Shown here in pieces: positions 36,580-45,695 of a stretch of DNA of 64,000 nt. The DNA comes from Achromobacter animicus (GTDB taxonomy: Bacteria > Pseudomonadota > Gammaproteobacteria > Burkholderiales > Burkholderiaceae_B). How positions within the stretch are numbered: position 1 is the stretch's first letter; each line of letters opens with the position of its first letter. The translations under genes and the position numbers were made by a program. Below the pieces are notes generated by a model. That model was not told the origin of the DNA and searched no databases. It saw only the letters and a list, made by a program, of their open reading frames with translations. The stretch lies in the NCBI RefSeq assembly GCF_902859585.1, contig NZ_CADIJM010000004.1:1-64000 (forward strand). Direction: 5' to 3'.

Positions 36580-37617
36580 CTACGTGCGAAATGGCCATAG
36601 GTGAAAGAATCGGCGCACGCGCCGCCAGATTTCCGCGAGCCCGTGCGGCTCGAAGATCAGGAAGCCCACGATCAGCAGGCCGAAAACAATGGTGCGCACC
36701 GGCGATATCAGCCGCAGTGCGTCGCCGCCCACCGGCAGCCAGCCGACAACCAGCTTCAGGAACTCGGGCACCATCGTCATGAAGATGGCGCCCAGGATGG
36801 ATCCCAGAATCGAGCCCATGCCGCCCACGATGATGGCCGCCAGAAAGAAGATCGACATGATGAGCGGAAAGCTCTCGGGCGTGACCACGCGGAAAAAGTA
36901 CGCCCACAAACCGCCCGCCACGCCGGCGTAGAACGAGGACAGTCCGAAGGACAACAGCTTGTAGCGCAAGAGCCGGATGCCCAGCACCTCGGCGGAAATG
37001 TCGCGGTCGCGGATCGCGATGAACGCCCGGCCGATGCGCGTGCGGAACAGATTGGCCGCGCCCAGCACCATCAGCACGGTCACCGGCACGATCAGCCAGT
37101 AGATCTTGAACGAGGTGTCCAGGTCCATGCCCAGGATGCGAGCCGGCGGCACCTGCAGGCCGCTCGTCCCGCCGGTGAATTGCCAGTTTGCAAAGATGAA
37201 ATGCGCGATGAAGGACGCGGCGATCGTGGAAATCGCCAGGTACAGTCCTTTCACCCGCAACGAGGGTATGCCGACCAGCAGCCCGCCCAGCATTGCCACG
37301 ATGCCGCCGGCCAGCAGGTTGACGAGAACCGGCGTGCCCAGGTGCAGCTCCATCACCGCCACGGTGTACGCGCCCAGGCCCATGAAAGCCGCCTGCCCCA
37401 GGCTGACCAGCCCGGTGTAGCCGGTCAGGATGTTCAGCCCCGTCGCGCTGGCGATGTTGATGGCGACCAGGCACGCCAGATACAGCCAATAGGCGTTCGC
37501 CACAAAGGGAAACAGCACCAGCGAGGCCGCCAGCAGCGCCAGCCACACGTGCTGCGTGCGCGTGTCGAAAAGCGCCTCGTCGGCCAGGTAAGTCTGCTTG
37601 GCGGTCGCGATGCGCAT
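36580..37617 (-). CDS. livM: branched-chain-type ABC permease LivM
   Basis: The protein has 345 residues with about ten membrane helices. NILTGYTGLVSLGQAAFMGLG near residue 65 is the LivM hallmark, and TRIGRAFIAIRDRDISAEVLGI is the coupling helix facing the ATPase. It is 52 bp upstream of the binding-protein gene and 3 bp after livH. Confidence 0.93.
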   Translation of the reverse strand: MRIATAKQTYLADEALFDTRTQHVWLALLAASLVLFPFVANAYWLYLACLVAINIASATGLNILTGYTGLVSLGQAAFMGLGAYTVAVMELHLGTPVLVNLLAGGIVAMLGGLLVGIPSLRVKGLYLAISTIAASFIAHFIFANWQFTGGTSGLQVPPARILGMDLDTSFKIYWLIVPVTVLMVLGAANLFRTRIGRAFIAIRDRDISAEVLGIRLLRYKLLSFGLSSFYAGVAGGLWAYFFRVVTPESFPLIMSIFFLAAIIVGGMGSILGSILGAIFMTMVPEFLKLVVGWLPVGGDALRLISPVRTIVFGLLIVGFLIFEPHGLAEIWRRVRRFFHLWPFRT

Positions 37618-37620
37618 GGA

Positions 37621-38499
37621 TCAAAGCCTCTCGATTTCACGGGTGCCGAACAAGCCATAGGGCCTGGCCATCAGCACGACCACCAGCACGACGAACGTGG
37701 CCAGCAGCTTGTACTCGCCCCCCAGATACGCGCCGGCCCACGCTTCCAGCAGGCCGATGAAGATGCCGCCAACCAGCGCGCCGGCAACGCTGTCCAGGCC
37801 GCCCACGATCACCACCACCAGCACCGACAGCCCGAACACGCCCATCGACGACGAAATGCCGCCGATCGCGCCCACGATCACGCCTGACACCGCGGCAATG
37901 GCGCCCGCCGTCACCCACGCCAGCGAAAACACGCGCGGCACGTTGATGCCCATCGCATAGGCCGCGCCCTGATCCGACGCGGTCGCGCGCAGCGCCACGC
38001 CGCCGCGCCAGTAGCGGAACACCACCAGCACCAGCAGCGCCAGCACCACCGCCACCCAGAAGCCGTAGAACACTTTGGGCGCCACGAACGCCTCGCCCAC
38101 CATGACGGGCGCGCGCGGCATGAACTCCGGCAGGCGCCGCTGATCGGCCGTCCAGATGAGTTCGACCGCGCCGACCAGAATCGACGCGAGGCCCACAGTG
38201 ATCATGAAGACGGAGATCGGCGATTCGCCCAGCATCGGCCGTATCGTCAGGCGCTCGACAACGGCGCCCAGCGCGCCGGACACGACGACCGCGCCGACGA
38301 TGGCCAGCCAGATCGGCCACTCCATGCCCGTCGCAAACGCGTAGAACACGTAGGCGCCCAGCATCAGGAACTCGCCGATGGCGATGTTGACCACGCGGGT
38401 CGCCTTGTACACGATCACGAACGCCAGCGCGGCCAGGGCATACAGGCCGCCGCTGCCCAGCCCGGCCAGCGACACCTCCAGCAGGAACAGCCAGTCCAT
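37621..38499 (-). CDS. livH: branched-chain-type ABC permease LivH
   Basis: The protein has 292 residues from the ATG at 38499, which overlaps the livG stop by one base (TGATG); the frame extends upstream but is shadow sequence. Eight or so helices. LAGLGSGGLYALAALAFVIVYK with VVNIAIGEFLMLGAY is the LivH N-terminal signature, and GVALRATASDQGAAYAMGI is the coupling region. Forms the channel with LivM. Confidence 0.93.
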   Translation of the reverse strand: MDWLFLLEVSLAGLGSGGLYALAALAFVIVYKATRVVNIAIGEFLMLGAYVFYAFATGMEWPIWLAIVGAVVVSGALGAVVERLTIRPMLGESPISVFMITVGLASILVGAVELIWTADQRRLPEFMPRAPVMVGEAFVAPKVFYGFWVAVVLALLVLVVFRYWRGGVALRATASDQGAAYAMGINVPRVFSLAWVTAGAIAAVSGVIVGAIGGISSSMGVFGLSVLVVVIVGGLDSVAGALVGGIFIGLLEAWAGAYLGGEYKLLATFVVLVVVLMARPYGLFGTREIERL

Positions 38500-39323
38500 C
38501 AGGCTGCCTCCCGCAACCGCCGGCGCAGATCGCCCACGTCGCCCGCGCCCAGATACGCCTTGATGACCTCGGGATTGGCCTGCACCTCTGCCGGCGTGCC
38601 ATGGGCGATCACCTGCCCAAAGTTCAGCACCACGACGTGATCCGACAGGTCCATCACCATGCCCATGTCGTGCTCCACCATCAGCACGGTCACGCCCCAT
38701 TCAGAGCGCGCATCCAGAATGAAGCGCGCCATGTCGTCCGTCTCTTCGCGGTTCATGCCGGCAACCGGCTCGTCCAGCATCAGCACCTTCGGCTGCATCG
38801 CCAGCGCCCGCGCCAGCTCCACCCGCTTTTGCAGCCCATACGACAGCGCCGCGACCGGCGCGTGGCGGATATGGTCGATCTCCAGGAAGTCGATGATGCG
38901 TTCTTCGATGTCCGCCCGCAGCGCCATTTCCTCGCGGCGCGCGCGGCCCAGGTAGAACAGCGCATCCAGCACGTTGGTGCGCAGATGCGCGTGGCGGCCC
39001 AGCTTGATGTTGTCCAGCACCGTCATGCCGCGGAACAACGCAATGTTCTGGAAGCTGCGCGCCAGCCCAAGCCTGGCGCGTTCCGGCGCATGCACGCGCG
39101 TGATGTCGCGGCCCTCGAAGCGGATGCGTCCGGCGGCCGGTTTGTAGAACCCGGAGATCGTGTTGAACAGCGAGGTCTTGCCGGCGCCGTTCGGGCCGAT
39201 GACCGTGGTGATGGAGCCGGGCGCGACGCGAAAGCCCACATTGGTGAGCGCCTTCACCCCGCCGAACGCCAGCGTCACCCCCTCGGCCTCCAGCAACGCA
39301 GGCCTGTCGGACTGATCCACCAT
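38499..39323 (-). CDS. livG: branched-chain-type ABC transporter ATPase LivG
   Basis: The protein has 274 residues from the ATG at 39323, with GGGGAGA upstream. Walker A is GPNGAGKTSLFNTISG near residue 40, the signature LSYGLQKRVELARALAM, and Walker B VLMLDEPVAGMN. The C-terminal HGTPAEVQANPEVIKAYLG is typical of LivG. First gene of the operon; the promoter must lie in 39324-39577. Confidence 0.93.
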   Translation of the reverse strand: MVDQSDRPALLEAEGVTLAFGGVKALTNVGFRVAPGSITTVIGPNGAGKTSLFNTISGFYKPAAGRIRFEGRDITRVHAPERARLGLARSFQNIALFRGMTVLDNIKLGRHAHLRTNVLDALFYLGRARREEMALRADIEERIIDFLEIDHIRHAPVAALSYGLQKRVELARALAMQPKVLMLDEPVAGMNREETDDMARFILDARSEWGVTVLMVEHDMGMVMDLSDHVVVLNFGQVIAHGTPAEVQANPEVIKAYLGAGDVGDLRRRLREAA

Positions 39324-39494
39324 TTGTCTCCCCGCTTTTGATGCGAAGTTTTTTTGCCGCCTGAGGCGGGCATTTTTTACGACGGTGAACCTGGCGACCC
39401 TGCGAGGCAGGTGATGCAACGAACCTGTCTTTACCTTCGCCAGTACAGCGCCGGAAAATCGTTCTATGCGTTACGCTAAGCGAGCTCGAACCCC

Positions 39495-39514
39495 AACCAA
39501 GCAAGCGCTCGGTT
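39495..39514. promoter_or_regulatory. candidate TetR operator palindrome
   Basis: AACCAAGCAAGCGCTCGGTT is symmetric at 14 of 20 positions, with half-sites AACCRAGC and GCTYGGTT. It lies between livG (minus) and the enoyl-CoA hydratase gene (plus). Symmetry and length suit a TetR dimer, and the only TetR gene nearby ends this operon. Assignment is inference. Confidence 0.5.
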
Positions 39515-39577
39515 CAGACCATAGCATCGCGGTTTTTTGATCGACAGTTGGTATTTACCCGACAACGGAGACTCGCC

Positions 39578-40381
39578 ATGACCCAGGAACTACCGGAGTT
39601 CCAGACGCTGTTGCTGGAGACCGACGGCGCCCTCGCCACTCTGACGCTGAACCGGGCGGACGCGCTCAACGCCATCGATGTCGCCATGGCCCGCGACCTG
39701 CTGCGGGCCGCGCAGTGGCTCGAAACGCGCGACGCCGTGAAGGTCGTGCTGTTGCGCGGCGTGGGCAAGGCCTTCTGCGCGGGCGGCGACATCAGCATGT
39801 TCACGGGCGACACGGCAACGGTGCGCGCCACGCTGTCGGATCTCTTCACGCCACTCAATGATTTCGTCGCGCGCATTCCGCGCATGGACAAGGTCTGGCT
39901 CGCGCAGGTGCACGGCGTGGCAGCGGGCGCGGGCCTGTCGCTGGTGCTGGCTTGCGATCTGGCCATCGCCGAAGCCGGCGCACGCTTCATGACGGCCTAC
40001 CTGAAGCTCGGCGCCACGCCCGATGCCGGCATGACGCATGGCCTCATCCGCGCCGCCGGTCCCAAGCGCGCGCTTGATCTTCTGTTGCGGCACGACGCGT
40101 TCACCGCTGACGAGGCGCAGGCGTGGGGCATCATCACGCGCACCGCGCCGGCCGGTGAACTGGCGGCTGCGGCGCAGGCTTATGCGCAGGATCTCGCCCG
40201 CCACGCACCGCACGGCATTGCAGGCGCCAAGGCATTGCTGCGCAGTGCCGCGCACGCGCCGCTGGAAACGCAGCTTGCCGAAGAGACCGCACGCTTTCTG
40301 CAGTCGGCCGCGCGGGCGGACTTCGCGGAGGGCGTCGCGGCGTTCCGCGAAAAGCGCCCTCCCCGTTTCACCGGCCAGTAG
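39578..40381 (+). CDS. enoyl-CoA hydratase/isomerase (PaaG-like)
   Basis: The protein has 267 residues from the ATG at 39578, with GGAGA before it. Crotonase motifs are [13 protein letters not shown] (oxyanion hole) near residue 65 and [20 protein letters not shown]. The [15 protein letters not shown] loop has Asp where classic hydratases have the second Glu, as in PaaG-type isomerases. It is divergent from the Liv/ligase operon across the candidate operator and could supply its hydration or isomerisation step. Confidence 0.85.
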   Translation: MTQELPEFQTLLLETDGALATLTLNRADALNAIDVAMARDLLRAAQWLETRDAVKVVLLRGVGKAFCAGGDISMFTGDTATVRATLSDLFTPLNDFVARIPRMDKVWLAQVHGVAAGAGLSLVLACDLAIAEAGARFMTAYLKLGATPDAGMTHGLIRAAGPKRALDLLLRHDAFTADEAQAWGIITRTAPAGELAAAAQAYAQDLARHAPHGIAGAKALLRSAAHAPLETQLAEETARFLQSAARADFAEGVAAFREKRPPRFTGQ

Positions 40382-40383
40382 CG

Positions 40384-41169
40384 CTAGCGCGCCTCGGCGA
40401 CGCTGGCCCAGTCGGGCGCGCGCTTCTGCACGAAGGCGCTCAAGCCTTCGTGCGCCTCCGGCGTGGCAGCGGCGTTGCAGAACACCTCCACCGCCGTCGC
40501 GACCCGGCGCCGGTACTCGTTGTCGTTGCTGTACACGAATGCGCGCCGTCCCATCGCCAGGACTTCCGGGGGCTTGTCGGCCAGCGACCGCGCCAGCGCG
40601 CGCGCTTGATCCAGCAGCTCGGCCTCCGGCGCCACGCGCGTCACCAGGCCCATCGCGTGCGCCTCGTGCGCGTCGAAGGTGCGGCCGGTGAACAGCAGAT
40701 CGAACGCCCGGTGCTTGCCGACGATGGCCGGCAGATGCACGTAATGAATGGCGGGCAGCACACCCACGTCGATCTCCGGATAACCGAACGTCGCGGTGTC
40801 GGCCGCCACAATCATGTCGCTGGAAATCGCGACCGTCATGCCGCCGCCGCGCACCGCGCCCGACACGACGGATATCGACGGCTTGGTCAGATTGAACTGC
40901 GCGTCATACAGCTTGATGTAGAGCCGCGTCAACAACTCGCGCACGCGCGCGGGCGTGCTTTGCAGCAGCTGCTTCATATCCAGCCCCGCGCAGAATCGGC
41001 CCGGCAGACCGCTCGCCAGCAGCACCGCGCGCACGGACGGATCCGCATTTGCCTCGTCCAGCGCGCCGATCAGCGCGTCCAGCACGCCCACGTCCAGCGC
41101 GTTGACGGGCGCATGGCACAGATGAATTTCCGCAATGCTGTCGCGGACTTCATAACGCAAAGGACTCAT
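40384..41169 (-). CDS. enoyl-CoA hydratase/isomerase
   Basis: The protein has 261 residues. The oxyanion hole is in PGRFCAGLDMKQLL and VSGAVRGGGMTVAISSDM. The PEIDVGVLPAIHY loop keeps an acidic residue at the first catalytic position. It overlaps the upstream CoA-transferase gene by 4 bases, so the two act together: activation by CoA transfer, then hydration or isomerisation. It meets the preceding hydratase gene tail to tail with a gap of only 2 bp. Confidence 0.85.
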   Translation of the reverse strand: MSPLRYEVRDSIAEIHLCHAPVNALDVGVLDALIGALDEANADPSVRAVLLASGLPGRFCAGLDMKQLLQSTPARVRELLTRLYIKLYDAQFNLTKPSISVVSGAVRGGGMTVAISSDMIVAADTATFGYPEIDVGVLPAIHYVHLPAIVGKHRAFDLLFTGRTFDAHEAHAMGLVTRVAPEAELLDQARALARSLADKPPEVLAMGRRAFVYSNDNEYRRRVATAVEVFCNAAATPEAHEGLSAFVQKRAPDWASVAEAR

Positions 41170-42377
41170 TTTGCATCTCCGTGGCCGGTGTGTTGCTGCA
41201 CGCTGCCGGTTGCCAGCATCGCTGCGACCTCCGATGCGTCAAAGCCCAGTTCCGCAAGGATCTCGCGGCTGTGCTCGCCCAGCATCGGCGCGGGCCGCGC
41301 AGCGACGCGCGGCTGCCGTCCGAATCGCACGGGCAGGCCTACGTTGCGCACCTCGCCCAGGACCGGATGCTGGCTCGTCACGATCAACTCACGCGTCGCG
41401 ACCTGCGGATGCGCCAGCGCCTGGTCCAACGTGTGAATGGCGGAACAGGCAATGCCCGCCGGCTTGAGCAAGTCGAGCCATTGCGCCACCGTGCGCGTCT
41501 CGATGCACGACTGCACCAGGGCAACCGTCGCATCAAAGTTGCGGACACGTTCGGCATTGGTCGCAAACGCCGGCGCATCCACATAATCCTGCAGCCCCGC
41601 CGCCGCGCAGAAACGCCGCCACTGCGCGTCGTTGCCCACCCCCAGCATCAGATCGCCATCGGATGCGCGAAAGGCCTGGTAAGGACACATGGCCGGATGC
41701 CCGGTGCCCATACGGCGGGGCACCTTGCCCGTGCGCCAATAGTTCTGCGCCATGTAGGACATCAGGCCCAACGACGTATCCAGCAGCGACACGTCCAGAT
41801 ACTGCCCCTTGCCCGTCTGGCCGCGCTCCAGCAGCGCCGCCAGAATCCCGCTCAGCGCAAACGAACCGGTGCCCAGATCCACGGGCGAAAAGCTGGCACG
41901 CGCAAAATTGCCGCCCGGATCGCCCATCGTGCTGATCATGCCGCTGAAGGCTTGCAGCATGACGTCGTAGCCGGGCTCCTCGCCCATCGGGCCTTCACGG
42001 CCATAGCCCGAGATCTCGCAATACACGAGGCGCGGGTTGATGCCAGCCAGCGTCTCGTAATCCACGCCCAGCCGCGCGGCGGTCTTGCCGCCAAATCCCT
42101 GCAGCACGACGTCGGCCTGCGCGGCCAGGCGATGCACCACCGCCCGCCCCGCCTCGGACTTCAAGTCCACCGCCAGGCTGCGCTTGTTGTGATTGACGGC
42201 CAGAAAGGTCGCGGATTGGCCCGCATCCTGCGGCAACCACGCCCGCGTATCGTCGCCGGTGCCCACCGGTTCGACCTTGATCACGCGCGCGCCAAGCTCG
42301 CCCAGATACTGCCCGCACAGCGGCCCCGCAAGCACCTTGCTCAGGTCCAGGACCGTGATGTTCTTCAATTGAGTCAT
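41166..42377 (-). CDS. class III CoA-transferase (CaiB/BaiF family)
   Basis: The protein has 403 residues from the ATG at 42377. Family motifs are VLDLSKVLAGPLCGQYLGELGA at the N-terminus, RVIKVEPVGTGDDTR, and the catalytic Asp expected in the PVDLGTGSFA region near residue 165. It moves CoA from one acyl-CoA to a free acid without ATP. The Bug receptor gene 20 bp upstream suggests the acid is first bound in the periplasm. Confidence 0.9.
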   Translation of the reverse strand: MTQLKNITVLDLSKVLAGPLCGQYLGELGARVIKVEPVGTGDDTRAWLPQDAGQSATFLAVNHNKRSLAVDLKSEAGRAVVHRLAAQADVVLQGFGGKTAARLGVDYETLAGINPRLVYCEISGYGREGPMGEEPGYDVMLQAFSGMISTMGDPGGNFARASFSPVDLGTGSFALSGILAALLERGQTGKGQYLDVSLLDTSLGLMSYMAQNYWRTGKVPRRMGTGHPAMCPYQAFRASDGDLMLGVGNDAQWRRFCAAAGLQDYVDAPAFATNAERVRNFDATVALVQSCIETRTVAQWLDLLKPAGIACSAIHTLDQALAHPQVATRELIVTSQHPVLGEVRNVGLPVRFGRQPRVAARPAPMLGEHSREILAELGFDASEVAAMLATGSVQQHTGHGDAK

Positions 42378-42397
42378 GCGATGCCCGCCTGCCGTGT

Positions 42398-43372
42398 TCA
42401 CTGTTCCGCCTTCAGCCCAATGGTGTTCGCGGCCTGCGTCCACTGCGCGGTTTCCTGCTTGAAGAAGTCATCCAGCTTGGCCGGCGCCACCTGAAAGGCC
42501 TCGGCCCCGCGCTCCTGCATCGCTTTGCGGTACGCGTCGCTGCCCACCACCTTGGCGACCGCGGCGCGCAGCTTCTGCACGACGTCGTCTGGCGTGCCGG
42601 CGGGCGTCTGCAACGCGAACCAGAACTTCAAATCCAGACTGGGGTAGCCCGCTTCCTTCAAGGTGGGCACGTTCGGCAGCAACGGCGATCGTTCGGCGGA
42701 CGTAATGGCCAGCGCCTTCAACCGGCCGCCTTGCACCTGCCCGATGCTGGTGGACATGCTGTCGAACAGAAAGTCGACCTGCCCGCCGATCACATCGGTC
42801 ACGGCATTGGCGCTGCCCTTGTAGGCCACACCCACAGCCTGAAAATTGGCCAGCTTCTGCAGCGACGCGCCGTACACGCGCGGCGAGCTGCCAGGACCGA
42901 ACGTCGCGTAGCTCAGGCCGTGCGGCGCGCTGCGCCCGCGCTCGACCAGCTCGGCCAGCGTGTTGACGGGCGTGCGCTCGGGGTTCACCACCAGCAGGTT
43001 CGGCATCGCGCCCGTCGTGCCGACCGGCACATAATCCTTCAGCGGATGCATCTTGGCGCTGGGATACATCAGCGGATTGATGGCCTGCATGGCCACCGTG
43101 TTGTGCATCAGCGTGTAGCCATCGGCCGGACCATTGAGCACGCTCTGGTAGCCCACGTTTCCGCTCGCGCCCGGCTTGTTCTGCACGATGACCTGCTGGC
43201 CCAGTTCACGCGCCAGCGGCTCGGCCACCAGGCGCGCGATGAAATCCGTTGGCCCGCCCGCCGAAAACGGCACCACAAGCGTGATGGGCTTGGAGGGCCA
43301 CGCTTCCGCAAACGCGGGCGCGGACAGCGCCGAACAAGCGAGGCAGGCGGCAAACAGTTTGTTGAGCGTCAT
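42398..43372 (-). CDS. Bug/TctC periplasmic solute-binding protein
   Basis: The protein has 324 residues with a signal peptide ending near AFA-EAWP. It shows the Bug pattern WPSKPITLVVPFSAGGPTDF, QNKPGASGNVGY and FALQTPAGTPDDVV. First gene of a three-gene minus-strand set with CoA-transferase and enoyl-CoA hydratase, facing a LysR gene. The ligand is probably a carboxylic acid activated by the transferase; no tctAB partner is adjacent. Confidence 0.92.
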   Translation of the reverse strand: MTLNKLFAACLACSALSAPAFAEAWPSKPITLVVPFSAGGPTDFIARLVAEPLARELGQQVIVQNKPGASGNVGYQSVLNGPADGYTLMHNTVAMQAINPLMYPSAKMHPLKDYVPVGTTGAMPNLLVVNPERTPVNTLAELVERGRSAPHGLSYATFGPGSSPRVYGASLQKLANFQAVGVAYKGSANAVTDVIGGQVDFLFDSMSTSIGQVQGGRLKALAITSAERSPLLPNVPTLKEAGYPSLDLKFWFALQTPAGTPDDVVQKLRAAVAKVVGSDAYRKAMQERGAEAFQVAPAKLDDFFKQETAQWTQAANTIGLKAEQ

Positions 43373-43498
43373 GATGTCTCCTGTGGTTCTTCTTGGATGA
43401 CGCCCATTATCGGAAGCGGATTGCTATATTAGAAATACCGTTTAAATATGCGGGCCATAACAAAAAAATGATGGCCCGCCTTTTTCTTGGGATCCTTC

Positions 43499-44449
43499 AT
43501 GTCCATGTCCATACGCGCGATGCAATGCTTTGTCGCGGTGGTGTCAACGGGTTCGATCAGCCGCGCCGCCACGGCGCTGCATGTGGCCCAGCCTGCGCTC
43601 AGTTTGCAGATCCGCAATCTTGAAGAAGACCTGGGCGTCGTCCTGCTGCAACGCAGCGCCCGCGGCGTCACGCCCTCCGCGGCGGGCACGCGCCTGTTGG
43701 CGCACGCGCGTGAAATCCTCGGCCGCATCGACGCGGCGCGTGCCGATGTGCGTGAAGACCTCAACGCGCCGCGTGGCACGGTGTCGCTGGCCATGTCGAT
43801 GTCCATGGCCAAGCTGCTGACGGTGCCGCTGCTGCGGTTCAGCCTCGCCCACTGGCCGGGCGTCTACTTGAAGATCATCGAGTCCAGCACGGGCTACATC
43901 CCCGGGTTCGTGAGCTCGGGCCATGCCGATCTGGGACTGACATTCAGCGATGAAGCGTCTGTCGATCTGCGTTTCCAGCATCTGATCGACGAGGAGCTGG
44001 TGGTCGTATCACCGCCCCTGGCAAAACGCGGCAAACACGGCAAACGCGCATCAGCAGAGCTGGCTGCGCTGGCGACCATCAGCCTGCGCGCCCTGTCCGC
44101 GTTGCCTTTGGTGCTGCCGGGCAATCCGCACAGCCTGCGACGCTTACTGGATCAATATCAGCAGCGCGAACAGGTTGAATTCCGCGTCATTGCCGAAGCC
44201 AATGCCATCCCGCAGCTGATCGAGCTGGCGCAGGCCGGCGTCGCCCATACGATCCTGTCGTTTGAATCCGTACGCCAGGAGGCCGAGCTCGGCCTCGTGC
44301 AATTGCGGCGGATCAGCCGGCCCCGTCTGACCCGCCCGGTATTCCTGTGCCATTCCGATGTGCTGCCGCTGTCGCTGGCGGCCGCAGCCGTCGCGGACCG
44401 CGTCGCCCGCACCATCACCGATGCAAAGCCTGCCGCGGCGCGCGCGTAG
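43499..44449 (+). CDS. LysR-family transcriptional regulator (NAC-like)
   Basis: The protein has 316 residues from the ATG at 43499; a TTG four codons earlier is also possible. The DNA-binding domain (IRAMQCFVAVVSTGSISRAA, then VAQPALSLQIRNLEEDLG) and GVTPSAAGTRLLAHA place it among NAC/CatR-like regulators. It is divergent from the Bug gene with a 126-bp AT-richer gap between them, the usual geometry for a LysR regulator and its target. Confidence 0.87.
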   Translation: MSMSIRAMQCFVAVVSTGSISRAATALHVAQPALSLQIRNLEEDLGVVLLQRSARGVTPSAAGTRLLAHAREILGRIDAARADVREDLNAPRGTVSLAMSMSMAKLLTVPLLRFSLAHWPGVYLKIIESSTGYIPGFVSSGHADLGLTFSDEASVDLRFQHLIDEELVVVSPPLAKRGKHGKRASAELAALATISLRALSALPLVLPGNPHSLRRLLDQYQQREQVEFRVIAEANAIPQLIELAQAGVAHTILSFESVRQEAELGLVQLRRISRPRLTRPVFLCHSDVLPLSLAAAAVADRVARTITDAKPAAARA

Positions 44450-44452
44450 CGC

Positions 44453-45337
44453 TCAGACGATCCGCTTTTCGACCGCTTGCGCCCAGCGGCGCGCGACCGT
44501 GGGCGACGTGGCGCAGGTGGCGGACTCGGTGACGACGCGCACCGCCCGTTCCAGCAGCTGAATATCGGCCTCGTGCTGGCGTGCGACGTGGGGGTCCTCA
44601 AAGAAGATGACGCGCTGGCATTGGTGCTCAAGCACCAGCTCCGCAATCTGCGCATCGCCGCCCAGCGGGCCGCTCAGGTAGCGATGCACCCACGGCGTGT
44701 CCTTGGGCCAGCCGCGCGACCACGCCAACTCATTCAGCCGGCCGCCGGTCGTGCCGGTGGCCACGCGCCGGGCAAAGCGCGACAGCACATCGAAATGCTC
44801 GCTGGCAAACGCCACCATCTCGTCCTTGAGCGCGTCGTGGGCGATCATCGCCAGCGTCTGACCCGAGAAATTGAAATGGCGCGACACAGATGCATCCGGC
44901 GCCAGCCCGGCGTGTATGCGTTCGACTTCCATCCATTCGATGGCGCCCGCCAGCGTCGAAATGAACGGACGGCCGTGCGTAATGCACTGCCGCTTGAGCG
45001 CCAGCGCTTCGGGAAAAATCGACGACGGGTCAACGGGATCGATCAGGTAGATCGCGCCATCAAACGGCGCCTGGCCGTCACGACCTTCGGTCACGCGCGC
45101 CACCAGCTTCATCAGACCGCCCTCGCGGCCGTACGGGTAACGGATCAGACCGGGATAACCCTGCAGCATGCCTTCGCGCACGATCGCATCATGGGTGCGC
45201 CCCACCGTGTGCAACTGCACGCCCAGCTCGCGGATGGTGGACGAACACGCACGCAGCCAGGTGAACAGGGCAGCGTCGGGGGTTTCATGGTGCAAACGAT
45301 TGGCGGCCAGGCCAAAACGCAATTGGGCAGCGGGCAT
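44453..45337 (-). CDS. mgsA: tandem-domain methylglyoxal synthase
   Basis: MgsA converts dihydroxyacetone phosphate to methylglyoxal and phosphate. The protein has 294 residues from the ATG at 45337, twice the usual 150. The C-terminal half (about 160-294) matches E. coli MgsA: IAHD (His167), TGTTGGR at 194-200, GPLGGD ending in catalytic Asp228, FFEDP at 245-249, and His255/Asp258 in QHEAD. The N-terminal half (about 5-135) has the same fold pattern (HTVGRTHDAI, REGGLMKLV, GAIYLIDPVDP) but lacks the His and the catalytic Asp (Leu replaces it). It therefore looks like a fused pseudo-domain. Upstream ribosome-binding site is weak. Confidence 0.8.
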   Translation of the reverse strand: MPAAQLRFGLAANRLHHETPDAALFTWLRACSSTIRELGVQLHTVGRTHDAIVREGMLQGYPGLIRYPYGREGGLMKLVARVTEGRDGQAPFDGAIYLIDPVDPSSIFPEALALKRQCITHGRPFISTLAGAIEWMEVERIHAGLAPDASVSRHFNFSGQTLAMIAHDALKDEMVAFASEHFDVLSRFARRVATGTTGGRLNELAWSRGWPKDTPWVHRYLSGPLGGDAQIAELVLEHQCQRVIFFEDPHVARQHEADIQLLERAVRVVTESATCATSPTVARRWAQAVEKRIV

Positions 45338-45458
45338 CGGTGGACTCGGCTGGAAAGGACAAACAAACGGATCCCCGATGATACCGTGGCCCGCGCGACG
45401 CGAGCATGTCATGCGCGAGACCGCGCCCGAGGCTGCCCGCAGCCTGGCCGCTCCGCCC

Positions 45459-45486
45459 AAAAAAAACGCTCCCTAAAGGGAGCGTC
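45459..45486 (-). terminator. intrinsic terminator of the isc operon
   Basis: On the minus strand ACGCTCCC and GGGAGCGT form an 8-bp stem with a TTTA loop, followed by a run of T. It lies 15 bp after the iscX stop and is the strongest terminator in the window. Confidence 0.92.
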
Positions 45487-45500
45487 TTGTGCAGCCACAT

Positions 45501-45695
45501 TCAGTCGGCTTCTTCGATCCAGGCCATCTGAATGGCCTCCAGGATCTTCTCGCCGCTGTGGGCGGGATCGTCGCTGAAGCCCGGCAAGGCCATGACCCAT
45601 TCGCGCAACTGCGTAAAACGCAGCACCTTCGGGTCCACGTCAGGGTGCGCGTCGTACAGCGCAGCCGCAATCTCGTAGGTGTCGGTCCACTTCAT
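45501..45695 (-). CDS. iscX: Fe-S assembly protein IscX
   Basis: The protein has 64 residues, the normal size of IscX. MKWTDTYEIAAALYDAHP, then KVLRFTQLREWV and GFSDDPAHSGE are the family signature. It is acidic and binds IscS and iron in E. coli, acting as a rate modulator. Its ATG overlaps the fdx stop by one base. Last gene of the isc operon. Confidence 0.95.
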   Translation of the reverse strand: MKWTDTYEIAAALYDAHPDVDPKVLRFTQLREWVMALPGFSDDPAHSGEKILEAIQMAWIEEAD

